Shown here: positions 34,424 through 42,175 of the stretch, piece by piece
How positions within the stretch are numbered: position 1 is the first letter of the stretch
Layout of the letters: every line of letters begins with the position of its first letter
Origin: Bermanella sp.
GTDB taxonomy: Bacteria > Pseudomonadota > Gammaproteobacteria > Pseudomonadales > Oceanobacteraceae
NCBI GenBank assembly: GCA_002683575.1
Contig: NYTP01000144.1
Location: 1-42,175, forward strand
Direction: 5' to 3'
DNA length: 42,175 nt
Notes under the pieces: generated by a model
What the model was told of the DNA's origin: nothing
Database searches by the model: none
Seen by the model: the letters and a program-made list of their open reading frames with translations, nothing else
Made by a program: the position numbers and the translations under genes

Positions 34424-36961
34424 CTACTTTTTCTTTTTAGCCGGTTTGCCCGCGGCTTTCTTTTTTGCATTGTTTAGTTTTTGGCGTTTACTTGGCTTCT
34501 TCTTTTTTTTCGCCTCGCTTTTCGCATCTTCCATTAACTTTTTCTTGTCGGCTTTAGCCTTAGCGTAAGGATCTTTTGAATGCGCTGCATCAGAGGTTGT
34601 CAGTTCTGGTTTACGTTTTCTCACCGAACCAATGCTGCGTTTACCCTTACTTGAGCGTGGCTTGCCTTTTTTTCCTGAGCCACCATCGTTGCCAGCACCG
34701 AGCATCTCAAAATCGATTTTACGATCGTCAAGATCCACACGACTGACAATTACTTCAACTGGGTCACCCATGCGGAATACTCGGCCAGAACGTTCACCAC
34801 GCAATACCATGCGCACAGGATCAAACTGATAAAAATCACTGGTTAAGTTTGTAACATGCACCAAGCCTTCGATGTATAGATCGTCCAACTGAACAAAAAT
34901 ACCAAAGTTGGTTACCGTGCTGATAACACCATCAAATGTTTCACCCACATGCTCGCGCATGTACTCGCACTTCAAAAAGTCCATTACATCACGGGTCGCA
35001 TCGTCAGCACGACGCTCGGTTAATGAGCACTGCTCACCAAACTGCAATAGAGCTGCCATGTCATAAGGGTAAATATCTTTTTTGCTGATGACACTGGCAC
35101 CCTCAGCACGACGAATGGTATCCAGTAACGCTTTATCTTGATTATCACTGCGAATTAACTGACGAATTGCACGGTGAACCATAAGATCAGGGTAACGACG
35201 AATGGGCGAGGTAAAATGAGTATATGCAGGGTACGCTAAACCAAAGTGGCCATCATTCTCTGGCTGATACACAGCCTGACTCATGGAGCGCAGTAACATG
35301 CTTTGAATCAAGTGCGCATCCGGTCGGTCTTCGATCTGACGCATCACTTGTAAAAAGTCTTTTGGCGAAGGCTTTAAACCACCACTTAACGTAATACCAC
35401 TTTCGTTAAGGTACTGTTTTAAGTTCTCAAGTTTTTGTTCGCTCGGCCCTTGGTGCACACGGAACAAACTTGGCTGTTTATGTTCTTGCAAGAAACGCGC
35501 GGTGGCCACGTTGGCACACAACATACATTCTTCAATCACTTTATGAGCGTCATTACGCTGTACCGGAACAATGTCTTCAATCTTACGATCAGAATTAAAC
35601 ACTATGCGCGTTTCAACGGTTTCAAACTCAATAGCACCGCGCTCGCCACGTGACGCTTTTAAAGATTTGTATAAGTCATAAAGGGTATCCAGTTGTGGAA
35701 CAATGTTCGCGTACTGCTCACGTAACACCTGACCTTCATCACCGTTTTTATCTTCTAGAATTTTACCCACTAGCTTGTAGGTTAAACGGGCATGGCTATG
35801 CATGACCCCTTCATAAAATTTATAGTGCGTAATTTCACCCGCTGGACTGATGTCCATTTCGCAAACCATGCATAAACGGTCAACGTGTGGGTTCAATGAA
35901 CATAAGCCGTTACTCAGTTTCTCTGGCAACATAGGCACAACATGCTCAGGGAAGTAAACTGAGTTACCGCGTTTTTGTGCTTCAATATCCAGCGGCGAAT
36001 TCACCGGCACATAGTGGCTAACATCGGCAATGGCGACGAATAAACGCCAGCCTTTAGTTTCGGCGTTGTATTGAGCTAAGACGGCATCATCAAAGTCACG
36101 AGCGTCTTCACCATCAATCGTAACAAATGGCAGCTGACGCAAGTCCATGCGATAGAGTTTGTCGTCCTCTTCCACTTCTGCGTTGATTTTCGCAACTTGT
36201 TGCTCAACCGCTTCAGGGAAGACAAACGGAATTTCATGACTGCGAAGGGCAATATCGATTTCCATCCCCGGAGCAAGATGATCACCAAGCACTTCTGTAA
36301 TTTTGCCTAAAGCCAGTTGGCGAGTATCCGGCTGGTGAGTGATATCCACCACCACAAACTGTCCATTTTTAGCACCGTTCATTTCGGTACCAGGAATCAC
36401 AATTTCTTGTGTCACGCGACGACTGTCGGGCACCACATACGCGCTGTCACCTTGAGTGTAAAAGCGACCCACAAGTTGGTGGGTATTGCGCTGAATCACA
36501 TCCACGATGATCGCTTCTTGTTTGCCTCGGTTGTCCGCACCGGCTAAACGCACGGATACACGATCGCCATCAAATACTTTTCGCATTTGCTTGGCTGAAA
36601 GGTGCAAGTCATCGCCCCCTTCATCTTTAATTAGGAATCCATAGCCATCTTTATGGCCCTGAACACGACCCTGAACAATGGGTACCTGGCTCATAGGGGT
36701 ATAGGCACGGCGGCGATCTTCAACCAACTGACCATCACGGCACATGGCGATTAACCGACGTCGCATGGCTTCTATTTGATCGTCACCTTCCACATGAAGG
36801 TGCTCCACCAACTGCATATGCGTCAGCGGTAAGGGATGATTTTCTAGGGTTTCTAGGATGAGTTCACGACTGGCCACTGGGTTGTCGTATTTATCCGCTT
36901 CGCGCTTAGCAAAAGGATCGGCGAGTTTTTTAGAGGTTGTTTCTGGTTTGTTTTTTTTCAT
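34424..36961 (-). CDS. rnr: Ribonuclease R
   Basis: This 845-residue 3'-5' exoribonuclease degrades structured RNA. Order: an N-terminal winged-helix domain (about 25-90), cold-shock OB domains, the RNB catalytic centre with TIDGEDARDFDDAV and conserved Asp residues, an S1 domain near 680-760 (GETFDGVISTVTNFGIFVQL), and a Lys-rich tail (about 770-845). The N-terminal DPFAKREADKYDNPVASREL matches the E. coli start region with about 12 extra residues. A perfect TATAAT lies 8 nt upstream of the ATG. Confidence 0.96.
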   Translation of the reverse strand: MKKNKPETTSKKLADPFAKREADKYDNPVASRELILETLENHPLPLTHMQLVEHLHVEGDDQIEAMRRRLIAMCRDGQLVEDRRRAYTPMSQVPIVQGRVQGHKDGYGFLIKDEGGDDLHLSAKQMRKVFDGDRVSVRLAGADNRGKQEAIIVDVIQRNTHQLVGRFYTQGDSAYVVPDSRRVTQEIVIPGTEMNGAKNGQFVVVDITHQPDTRQLALGKITEVLGDHLAPGMEIDIALRSHEIPFVFPEAVEQQVAKINAEVEEDDKLYRMDLRQLPFVTIDGEDARDFDDAVLAQYNAETKGWRLFVAIADVSHYVPVNSPLDIEAQKRGNSVYFPEHVVPMLPEKLSNGLCSLNPHVDRLCMVCEMDISPAGEITHYKFYEGVMHSHARLTYKLVGKILEDKNGDEGQVLREQYANIVPQLDTLYDLYKSLKASRGERGAIEFETVETRIVFNSDRKIEDIVPVQRNDAHKVIEECMLCANVATARFLQEHKQPSLFRVHQGPSEQKLENLKQYLNESGITLSGGLKPSPKDFLQVMRQIEDRPDAHLIQSMLLRSMSQAVYQPENDGHFGLAYPAYTHFTSPIRRYPDLMVHRAIRQLIRSDNQDKALLDTIRRAEGASVISKKDIYPYDMAALLQFGEQCSLTERRADDATRDVMDFLKCEYMREHVGETFDGVISTVTNFGIFVQLDDLYIEGLVHVTNLTSDFYQFDPVRMVLRGERSGRVFRMGDPVEVIVSRVDLDDRKIDFEMLGAGNDGGSGKKGKPRSSKGKRSIGSVRKRKPELTTSDAAHSKDPYAKAKADKKKLMEDAKSEAKKKKKPSKRQKLNNAKKKAAGKPAKKKK

Positions 36962-36969
36962 AGGCGGGG

Positions 36970-36975
36970 ATTATA
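36970..36975 (-). promoter_or_regulatory. rnr: TATAAT -10 box directly before rnr
   Basis: TATAAT on the minus strand (36975-36970) is 8 nt from the ATG at 36961, so a transcript from it would have almost no leader. The -35 is weak (TCAACC-like, about 18 nt upstream). No Shine-Dalgarno sequence is seen. Confidence 0.45.
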
Positions 36976-37133
36976 CACGCTCAGAGTCATATCGGTTGAT
37001 TTTTTAAGCTCTCAATATGACAAGCTTAGCGCGATTATCAAGCTCTGAGCCAAACAATGGGCTGATCAACAGGTATTCAAGCCCTCATGTGCTCCAATGC
37101 CAACCCTCAGCGGAGGATTGCTTAGCATGTTGC

Positions 37134-37706
37134 TTAGTCTTGCTCGTCTAAGCGCTTGCGTAATTGATGGCCTTGGCGCTGCACTACGTGCTGGATTAAG
37201 ACTTCTTGAAAAGCATGGTGCATTTCATCAAAGTCCAAGCGCACAATATGGGCTTCATCTGAGTTCGCCGGGTAATCGGGGTTTGGGTCAACACCGGCCA
37301 CATGGGCACTGCTGCGCACTAATTCATGGTTAGGCTGCAGATACATGTTGACCATAAGTGCTTGATTAATGGGCAGGGCTTCACCCCAAGTAAAGGCCAC
37401 ACCACAGGCACTTAAATTGGCCTTTTTTAAAATTGGCGCATCTTCAACTAGGGTTTCGCTGGCGTGGAGTAAATTAATTTTCTGATTCATTAAATCCAGC
37501 AAAGGGGCAAGCTTAGGGTACTGGGCGCGCACGTCCACCATGGCTTGGCGAATTTGAACTTCAATGCTCACATGCAGCTCTTGCTGCATGTCATTGACCT
37601 CAGCGTAGTCGTCGCTGTCTTCTCCACCATACCCTTCATCTAGACTATGAAAGCTAATGGCCACTTCATCGTCTATACGAAAAAAACGGCGGCGCTCCTC
37701 ACTCAT
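37134..37706 (-). CDS. PilZ-like protein with a long insert, beside the stator genes
   Basis: This 190-residue protein shows the two halves of a PilZ domain: RRRFFRIDD (5-13) and N97-L-S99-A-C-G102, the N/D-x-S-x-x-G motif. The halves are separated by 87 residues, where canonical domains have 20-30; the insert is helical and acidic at first (DEGYGGEDSDDYAEV). The C terminus is polar. PilZ proteins bind cyclic-di-GMP. The gene starts 13 nt after motB, so it is likely to be in the same transcript and could act as a flagellar-motor regulator. Whether it still binds the nucleotide is unknown. Confidence 0.72.
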   Translation of the reverse strand: MSEERRRFFRIDDEVAISFHSLDEGYGGEDSDDYAEVNDMQQELHVSIEVQIRQAMVDVRAQYPKLAPLLDLMNQKINLLHASETLVEDAPILKKANLSACGVAFTWGEALPINQALMVNMYLQPNHELVRSSAHVAGVDPNPDYPANSDEAHIVRLDFDEMHHAFQEVLIQHVVQRQGHQLRKRLDEQD

Positions 37707-37719
37707 ACTTTTATCTCCA

Positions 37720-38706
37720 TTAAAATATTTCGTCAGGGTCTAAGCCAAAGTCTTCAGGGCTGGCGTTAAGTTGATCGTCGAAACCACTGTTTTCGGAGTT
37801 CAATTCCGGTTCATCATCATTATCTTTTGGCCCACTTTTGACAATAATAATCTCCACCCGACGATTTTTTTCTCGATTCTCAGCGGTCCGGTTATCCACC
37901 AGCGGGCGCACGCTGCCATGGCCCACCACCATGAAACGTTTTTCATCCATCTCGGGGGCGATAAATAGGTATTGCGCAACGGATGCCGCACGAGCAGCAC
38001 TGAGTTCCCAGTTAGAGGCATAGCGCCCACCACCGCCTAACGGGGTGTTATCGGTGTGCCCTTCAACACTGATACGACCCGGCACTTCCACGAGTACTTC
38101 GCGTATCTTGTCTAGCACGGGTAAGAAGGCGTCTTCGACAAAGGCACTGCCCCCTTCAAATGAGCTGTTCTCAGTAATGCGAATGATGATTTTACTGCCC
38201 TGGGTTTCAAGCTCTACCTGACCTTTGGAGATTTCTCGCTCCAGCTCACTGGCCATCTCTAATGCGGCATCCTCCACTTGTTCTTGTGTCACCGATTCCT
38301 TCGGCACAACAATTTCTCGGGTCTGTTTACCTGAATCACCTTGGGCTTCGGTTTGCGCAGTAATGGCATCTTGGCAAAGCACTTCAAGGCTACTTTCTGT
38401 GATATCCGAGGTGGTTTGGCGGATTTCATTTATCGGCGTTGGTTCTGGAATCGACGGACTAAAATGCTTGGCAATCACACTGGTGCCTTTTGGCGGGTCA
38501 TCCGCGTTAATCGATGTTTGCACACCAAATGCCATTCGAAGCTCACCTGCCAGGCGCTTAAACTTCAAAGCGTCCATTTCTGCAAAGGACAAAAGCAACA
38601 CAAAAAAGCACATAAGCAGCGACATTAAATCGGCAAATGTGGCTAACCAACTTGGGGGACAGACGGGACAATCGGGACAATCCGGAGCGTCATCTTCATC
38701 AGCCAT
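37720..38706 (-). CDS. pomB: Sodium-type flagellar stator protein PomB
   Basis: This 328-residue MotB-family stator has a short cytoplasmic N terminus with three Cys (C10, C13, C16), the single TM with the ion-binding D26 in FADLMSLLMCFFVLLLSFAE, and the PomB-like block PPKGTSVIAKHFSP, then PEPTPINEI. The C-terminal OmpA-like peptidoglycan-binding domain has VEGHTDNTPLGG and NWELSAARAASVAQYL. It couples sodium flow to torque. It is co-transcribed with pomA (40-nt gap). Confidence 0.93.
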   Translation of the reverse strand: MADEDDAPDCPDCPVCPPSWLATFADLMSLLMCFFVLLLSFAEMDALKFKRLAGELRMAFGVQTSINADDPPKGTSVIAKHFSPSIPEPTPINEIRQTTSDITESSLEVLCQDAITAQTEAQGDSGKQTREIVVPKESVTQEQVEDAALEMASELEREISKGQVELETQGSKIIIRITENSSFEGGSAFVEDAFLPVLDKIREVLVEVPGRISVEGHTDNTPLGGGGRYASNWELSAARAASVAQYLFIAPEMDEKRFMVVGHGSVRPLVDNRTAENREKNRRVEIIIVKSGPKDNDDEPELNSENSGFDDQLNASPEDFGLDPDEIF

Positions 38707-38746
38707 GAATCTGCTCCTTTATTCTTCCGTGAATAAATGGTGACGA

Positions 38747-39502
38747 CTATTCATCCTCACCTCGTTTTGACTCTGGTAAATAGGTGCTTAATAACGACTC
38801 AATCACACGAGGGTTTTGCCCTGCTTGAATCGCTAACAGGGCATCAATGACCATGCTTTGCAGTCGACCTTCTTCGTCTGCACGCAAGGAACATTTATCC
38901 GCCACAGGCAAACAAAACATGTTGGCCATCATGGCACCATATAATGTTGTTAATAGCGCCACCGCCATTGCTGGGCCGATGGATTTAGGGTCATCCATGT
39001 TAGCAAGCATGGCCACCAAACCAATCAAGGTGCCGATCATACCCATGGCGGGAGCCACATCACCTAATTGAGAAAATATTTGGGTCCCTATTTTATGACG
39101 GTCCACACTCAAGCGAACGTCTTTGCCCAATAAACTTTTCACTACCTCAGGATCATGGCCATCCACGAGTAACTGAATACCTTTGGCTAAAAAGTCATAA
39201 CTGACCTCTTTACCTTCTAAGGCTAACAGTCCGTTTTTACGTGCTTCACCGGCTAGCTCGACAATCTCTTCGATCATGGCGTCTGGCTTGGGGAGTTTAA
39301 AACTGAATGCTTTACCGGCGATCTTGCCCGCGGCCAGAAACTGGCCTAGTTCAAATTTCATCAATACGGCAAAAATAGCGCCGCCCACTACGATCAACAA
39401 AGACGGCACGTTTACAAACATGGCAGGGTCGCCACCGAGCACCATCGCAAATATGACGATGACCCACGCCCCAATTAACCCTACAATCGTCGCTAAATCC
39501 AC
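38747..39502 (-). CDS. pomA: Sodium-type flagellar stator protein PomA
   Basis: A 251-residue MotA-family protein with four TM segments: about 5-22, 33-50, 147-168 and 178-198. The start is a GTG at 39502 with AGGG 7 nt upstream. The core GTQIFSQLGDVAPAMGMIGT and the C-terminal blocks match PomA, including VDRHKIG before TM3. It forms the torque-generating stator with PomB. It starts the pomA-pomB-pilZ unit. No sigma-28-type promoter is obvious in the 139-nt gap to xseB. Confidence 0.94.
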   Translation of the reverse strand: MDLATIVGLIGAWVIVIFAMVLGGDPAMFVNVPSLLIVVGGAIFAVLMKFELGQFLAAGKIAGKAFSFKLPKPDAMIEEIVELAGEARKNGLLALEGKEVSYDFLAKGIQLLVDGHDPEVVKSLLGKDVRLSVDRHKIGTQIFSQLGDVAPAMGMIGTLIGLVAMLANMDDPKSIGPAMAVALLTTLYGAMMANMFCLPVADKCSLRADEEGRLQSMVIDALLAIQAGQNPRVIESLLSTYLPESKRGEDE

Positions 39503-39641
39503 TCTATCACCCTGACTTCCATAATAATTTGGGCATCACTTAATATGAGTCTAGACAGAGTATTTCAGTTTGCACGAGCATATAGGCTACAATTGCGCCA
39601 AATCACTGAATGGCCACAGGCTACTTTCAAAAGGGAATCAC

Positions 39642-39881
39642 ATGGCTGACCAACAAGCACCGATGGACTTTGAACAATCATTGTCCCAGTTAGAATCACT
39701 CGTAGAAAAACTTGAGAACAGCGAGTTCACCCTCGAGCAATCCCTGCAAGCGTTTGAACAAGGGGTGAAACTGACTCGCCAATGCCAACAGGCATTAAGC
39801 CAGGCCGAACAAAAAGTGCAGTTACTCATTGAAGAAAACGGCCAAAGCACTGCCGTACCGTTTGAAGGTGATGGCCAGTAA
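39642..39881 (+). CDS. xseB: Exodeoxyribonuclease VII small subunit
   Basis: A 79-residue protein from the ATG at 39642 ([20 protein letters not shown]), preceded by AAAGGGA; an upstream in-frame TTG or ATG would add unrelated residues. It has the XseB pattern [40 protein letters not shown] and [11 protein letters not shown], a coiled-coil hairpin that binds XseA. The exonuclease degrades single-stranded DNA. The stop overlaps the ispA start by one base (TAATG). TACAAT (39588-39593) is a possible -10. Confidence 0.95.
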   Translation: MADQQAPMDFEQSLSQLESLVEKLENSEFTLEQSLQAFEQGVKLTRQCQQALSQAEQKVQLLIEENGQSTAVPFEGDGQ

Positions 39882-40768
39882 TGGATTTCAGCCAATTTCA
39901 AACCCTGGCGCTCTCCCGCTTTAATACCGCCCTAAAAGACCCTGGCGTTCTTCCAAATGCCGATGCGGCTCGCCTACTAGAGTCAATGAAATACAGTTTA
40001 CTTAATGGCGGTAAACGCATCAGACCATTATTGGTCTATGCCAGCGCACAAGCTTGCCAAGCCAATCTCAACCATGCCGATTACGCTGCTTTGGCCATTG
40101 AAATGGTCCATGCGTATTCGCTGGTGCACGATGACTTACCTGCCATGGATGATGATGATCTGCGTCGCGGTCAGCCCACCTGCCACATTGCCTTTGATGA
40201 AGCCTGCGCGATTTTGGCCGGCGATGCATTACAAAGCGAAGCATTCAGTTTATTAAGCGGCGCCATTGATGGTTTACTCCCCGCTCAGCAATTACGCATG
40301 GTTAATAACTTGGCCATGGCCAGTGGCGTATATGGTATGGCTGGCGGGCAAAGCCTTGATCTGGAAGCGGTGAATCAAAGTGTTGATATTGCTTACCTTG
40401 AAAACATGCATAACCATAAAACCGGCGCCTTAATCAAAGCAAGTGTCTTGCTCGGTGCACAGTGCCAAGCCAAGCTTGACCCACAAACTCATGACCTTCT
40501 GAGCCAGTATGCTGATGCCATTGGCCTTGCCTTTCAGGTGCAAGACGACATTCTGGATGTGACCAGTGATACGCAAACCCTAGGTAAAACCCAAGGGGCC
40601 GATGCCGCCTTAAATAAACCCACTTATGTCTCTCTTTTGGGGCTAGAAGGGGCACAGCAAAAAGCCGCTCAATTGCATCAAACAGCGTTAGATGCTCTGG
40701 CGCCTCTGGGTGAAAACGCCAAAGCACTGCGTCAAATTGCCAATTACATTATCGAACGGGCCAATTAA
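39881..40768 (+). CDS. ispA: Farnesyl diphosphate synthase
   Basis: This 295-residue trans-prenyltransferase condenses IPP with DMAPP and then with GPP to give farnesyl diphosphate. It carries both Asp-rich motifs: DDLPAMDDDDLRRG and DDILDVTSD. GGKRIRPLLVYASA at the N terminus and ADAALNKPTYVSLLG near the end are also typical. It lies between xseB and dxs in the common gammaproteobacterial order, so precursor supply and chain elongation are linked. A CGGGCC/GGCCCG hairpin spans the stop. Confidence 0.96.
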   Translation: MDFSQFQTLALSRFNTALKDPGVLPNADAARLLESMKYSLLNGGKRIRPLLVYASAQACQANLNHADYAALAIEMVHAYSLVHDDLPAMDDDDLRRGQPTCHIAFDEACAILAGDALQSEAFSLLSGAIDGLLPAQQLRMVNNLAMASGVYGMAGGQSLDLEAVNQSVDIAYLENMHNHKTGALIKASVLLGAQCQAKLDPQTHDLLSQYADAIGLAFQVQDDILDVTSDTQTLGKTQGADAALNKPTYVSLLGLEGAQQKAAQLHQTALDALAPLGENAKALRQIANYIIERAN

Positions 40769-40774
40769 GGCCCG
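40757..40774 (+). other. Hairpin at the ispA stop codon
   Basis: CGGGCC (40757-40762) and GGCCCG (40769-40774) form a 6-bp stem with the stop codon in its loop. No T-run follows, so it is not a normal terminator; it may affect RNA processing or partial termination before dxs. Confidence 0.35.
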
Positions 40775-40848
40775 TCTGCTTCATTACTTTTTGTCTCATT
40801 AACGGGTAGAATAGCGCCCATAAATGACACGTTCACACTGGGTAACAG

Positions 40849-42175
40849 ATGTTCCAGGAAATCCCTAACAGCCGTCCAAGCACACCATTATTGGACAGCG
40901 TTGACCTTCCCAATCAATTGCGCGAACTGGCCCCTAACCAGTTGCCTGAACTCGCCCGTGAATTACGTGAGTTCTTACTATTTAGTGTCGGCCAAAGTGG
41001 CGGTCATTTTGGTGCAGGTTTGGGTGTCGTTGAGCTGACGATTGCCCTGCATTATGTTTACAACACGCCGGAGGATACCTTGCTGTGGGATGTGGGCCAT
41101 CAAGCGTATCCACATAAAATCCTAACCGGTCGCCGTGAACAGTTACCGTCTATTCGCCAAAAGGACGGGCTATCGCCGTTTCCTAAACGCAGCGAAAGTG
41201 AATACGACAGCTTTGGTGTCGGCCACTCTTCAACGTCGATCAGTGCCGCTCTGGGCATGGCCATTGCCGCTGAAAGAACCGCCAGCAATAAAAAAGTCGC
41301 CGCCATTATTGGTGATGGCGCCATGACCGCAGGCCAAGCGTTTGAAGCTTTGAACCATGCTGGCCATACCGACACCGACATGCTGGTGATCCTAAACGAC
41401 AACGACATGTCCATTAGTGAAAACGTGGGCGGTCTGAACAAATATTTAGCGAAGTTGCTAAGTTCAAAAACCTATAACTCTATGCGCGAAGGCTCGCGTA
41501 AAGTGTTGAGCACCATCCCCCATGTATGGGAATTAGCCAGCAAAACCGAAGAACACGTTAAAGGATTTTTCACCCCGGGCATTTTCTTTGAAGAGCTGGG
41601 CTTTAATTATATTGGCCCGGTTGATGGCCACGACCTTGAAGCCTTGGTGCGCACGTTACGTAACATGCGTGACTTAAAAGGCCCGCAGTTTTTACATATC
41701 GTCACCAAAAAGGGCAAAGGCTTTGAGCCAGCCGAAACCGACCCAATTAAATACCATGCTCTGTCGCCGATAAATGCCAGCAGCAAAAAAGTGAAAACCT
41801 TCAGTAATATATTTGGTAAGTGGGCGTGTGACACGGCCACGCTTGACCCTCGACTGATTGCTATTACCCCAGCCATGCGTGAAGGCAGCGACCTGGTTAA
41901 ATTTTCTGAAAAATTTCCAGAGCGCTATTTTGATGTGGCCATTGCCGAACAACATGCCGTGACACTGGCTGCGGGTATGGCCTGCGAAGGGGTAAAACCA
42001 GTTGTAGCGATTTACAGCACGTTTTTACAGCGGGCTTATGATCAGTTGATTCACGATGTGGCACTGCAAAATTTAGACGTCACCTTTGCCGTGGATCGTG
42101 CTGGGGTGGTGGGTGCTGACGGCCCAACCCATGCTGGCGCCTATGACATCAGCTTTATGCGCTGCATCCCGAACA
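40849..42175 (+). CDS. dxs: 1-deoxy-D-xylulose-5-phosphate synthase (5' part)
   Basis: The gene is open to the window edge: 442 residues of an expected 620-640. It condenses pyruvate and glyceraldehyde 3-phosphate in the first step of the MEP isoprenoid pathway, using thiamine diphosphate. Visible blocks are [35 protein letters not shown], the ThDP motif [18 protein letters not shown], and in the second domain [17 protein letters not shown] with the catalytic Glu. The start is the ATG at 40849. The 80-nt gap from ispA holds a hairpin and a possible weak promoter (TAGAAT, 40807-40812). Confidence 0.95.
   Translation, partial: MFQEIPNSRPSTPLLDSVDLPNQLRELAPNQLPELARELREFLLFSVGQSGGHFGAGLGVVELTIALHYVYNTPEDTLLWDVGHQAYPHKILTGRREQLPSIRQKDGLSPFPKRSESEYDSFGVGHSSTSISAALGMAIAAERTASNKKVAAIIGDGAMTAGQAFEALNHAGHTDTDMLVILNDNDMSISENVGGLNKYLAKLLSSKTYNSMREGSRKVLSTIPHVWELASKTEEHVKGFFTPGIFFEELGFNYIGPVDGHDLEALVRTLRNMRDLKGPQFLHIVTKKGKGFEPAETDPIKYHALSPINASSKKVKTFSNIFGKWACDTATLDPRLIAITPAMREGSDLVKFSEKFPERYFDVAIAEQHAVTLAAGMACEGVKPVVAIYSTFLQRAYDQLIHDVALQNLDVTFAVDRAGVVGADGPTHAGAYDISFMRCIPN

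Noticed and set aside
36962-37133. tRNA gene upstream of rnr, as in some pseudomonads
   Set aside because: No T-loop or cloverleaf sequence on either strand of this gap.
37720-37755. Cys-rich N terminus of the stator protein as a novel metal site
   Set aside because: The Cys residues are encoded at the other end of the gene (38660-38680), and known PomB proteins also have N-terminal Cys, so this is ordinary.
38225-38743. 172-codon open frame antisense to pomB
   Set aside because: It lies opposite a strongly supported stator gene, and its translation matches no family; it is a shadow frame.

Overview
The window looks like a chromosomal segment of a marine gammaproteobacterium, probably of the Oceanospirillales/Pseudomonadales type. 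The evidence is a PomA/PomB-type sodium stator, Mqo, the rnr-rlmB pair, the xseB-ispA-dxs order, a heavy-metal RND pump and a chromosomal DnaT-like/lambda-P-like pair. Assignment below order is inference. There are no rRNA or tRNA genes, insertion sequences, CRISPR arrays or convincing prophage.

Layout. Positions 1-1090 hold the 3' end of an unknown plus-strand unit and a secreted-protein gene whose signal peptide is interrupted by an in-frame TAG. Positions 1223-8582 are one tightly packed seven-gene minus-strand operon: a FAD/NAD oxidoreductase, a photolyase, a fatty-acid desaturase, a SnoaL-like protein, a flavoprotein, a DUF1365 protein and a Cfa-like methyltransferase. It is divergent from an ECF sigma factor and its ChrR-type zinc/cupin anti-sigma factor (8731-9956). 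A TGATCT-N16-CGTAAA promoter candidate heads the operon. Together this reads as a light/singlet-oxygen response module that couples DNA repair to membrane-lipid modification.

Positions 10031-12840 form a purine uptake and salvage group (apt, Tsx-like porin, AzgA-type permease), followed by MscS and a DUF481 protein. Positions 14505-19588 are a copper/silver efflux cluster: a CusA-like pump, a CusB-like adaptor with a fused CusF domain and a His/Met tail, and a Cys-rich exported protein. No outer-membrane channel gene is present. A membrane hydroxylase, a CobW-family GTPase, solute-binding proteins, a flavodoxin-like protein and several small housekeeping genes (GNAT, GIY-YIG, YgjP-like, DUF3820, rhodanese, OsmC, ComFB) follow to about 25.6 kb.

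Positions 25597-30152 carry a PhnD-like binding protein, a PagL-like outer-membrane protein, mqo and alr. Positions 30397-32065 encode a protein with three DnaT-type repeats and a lambda-P-like protein, a likely primosome/helicase-loading pair. An orphan histidine kinase, rlmB and rnr follow. Next is pomAB with an unusual PilZ protein (37134-39502), and finally xseB, ispA and dxs; dxs runs off the right edge. All assignments come from reading motifs and context; no database search was run.
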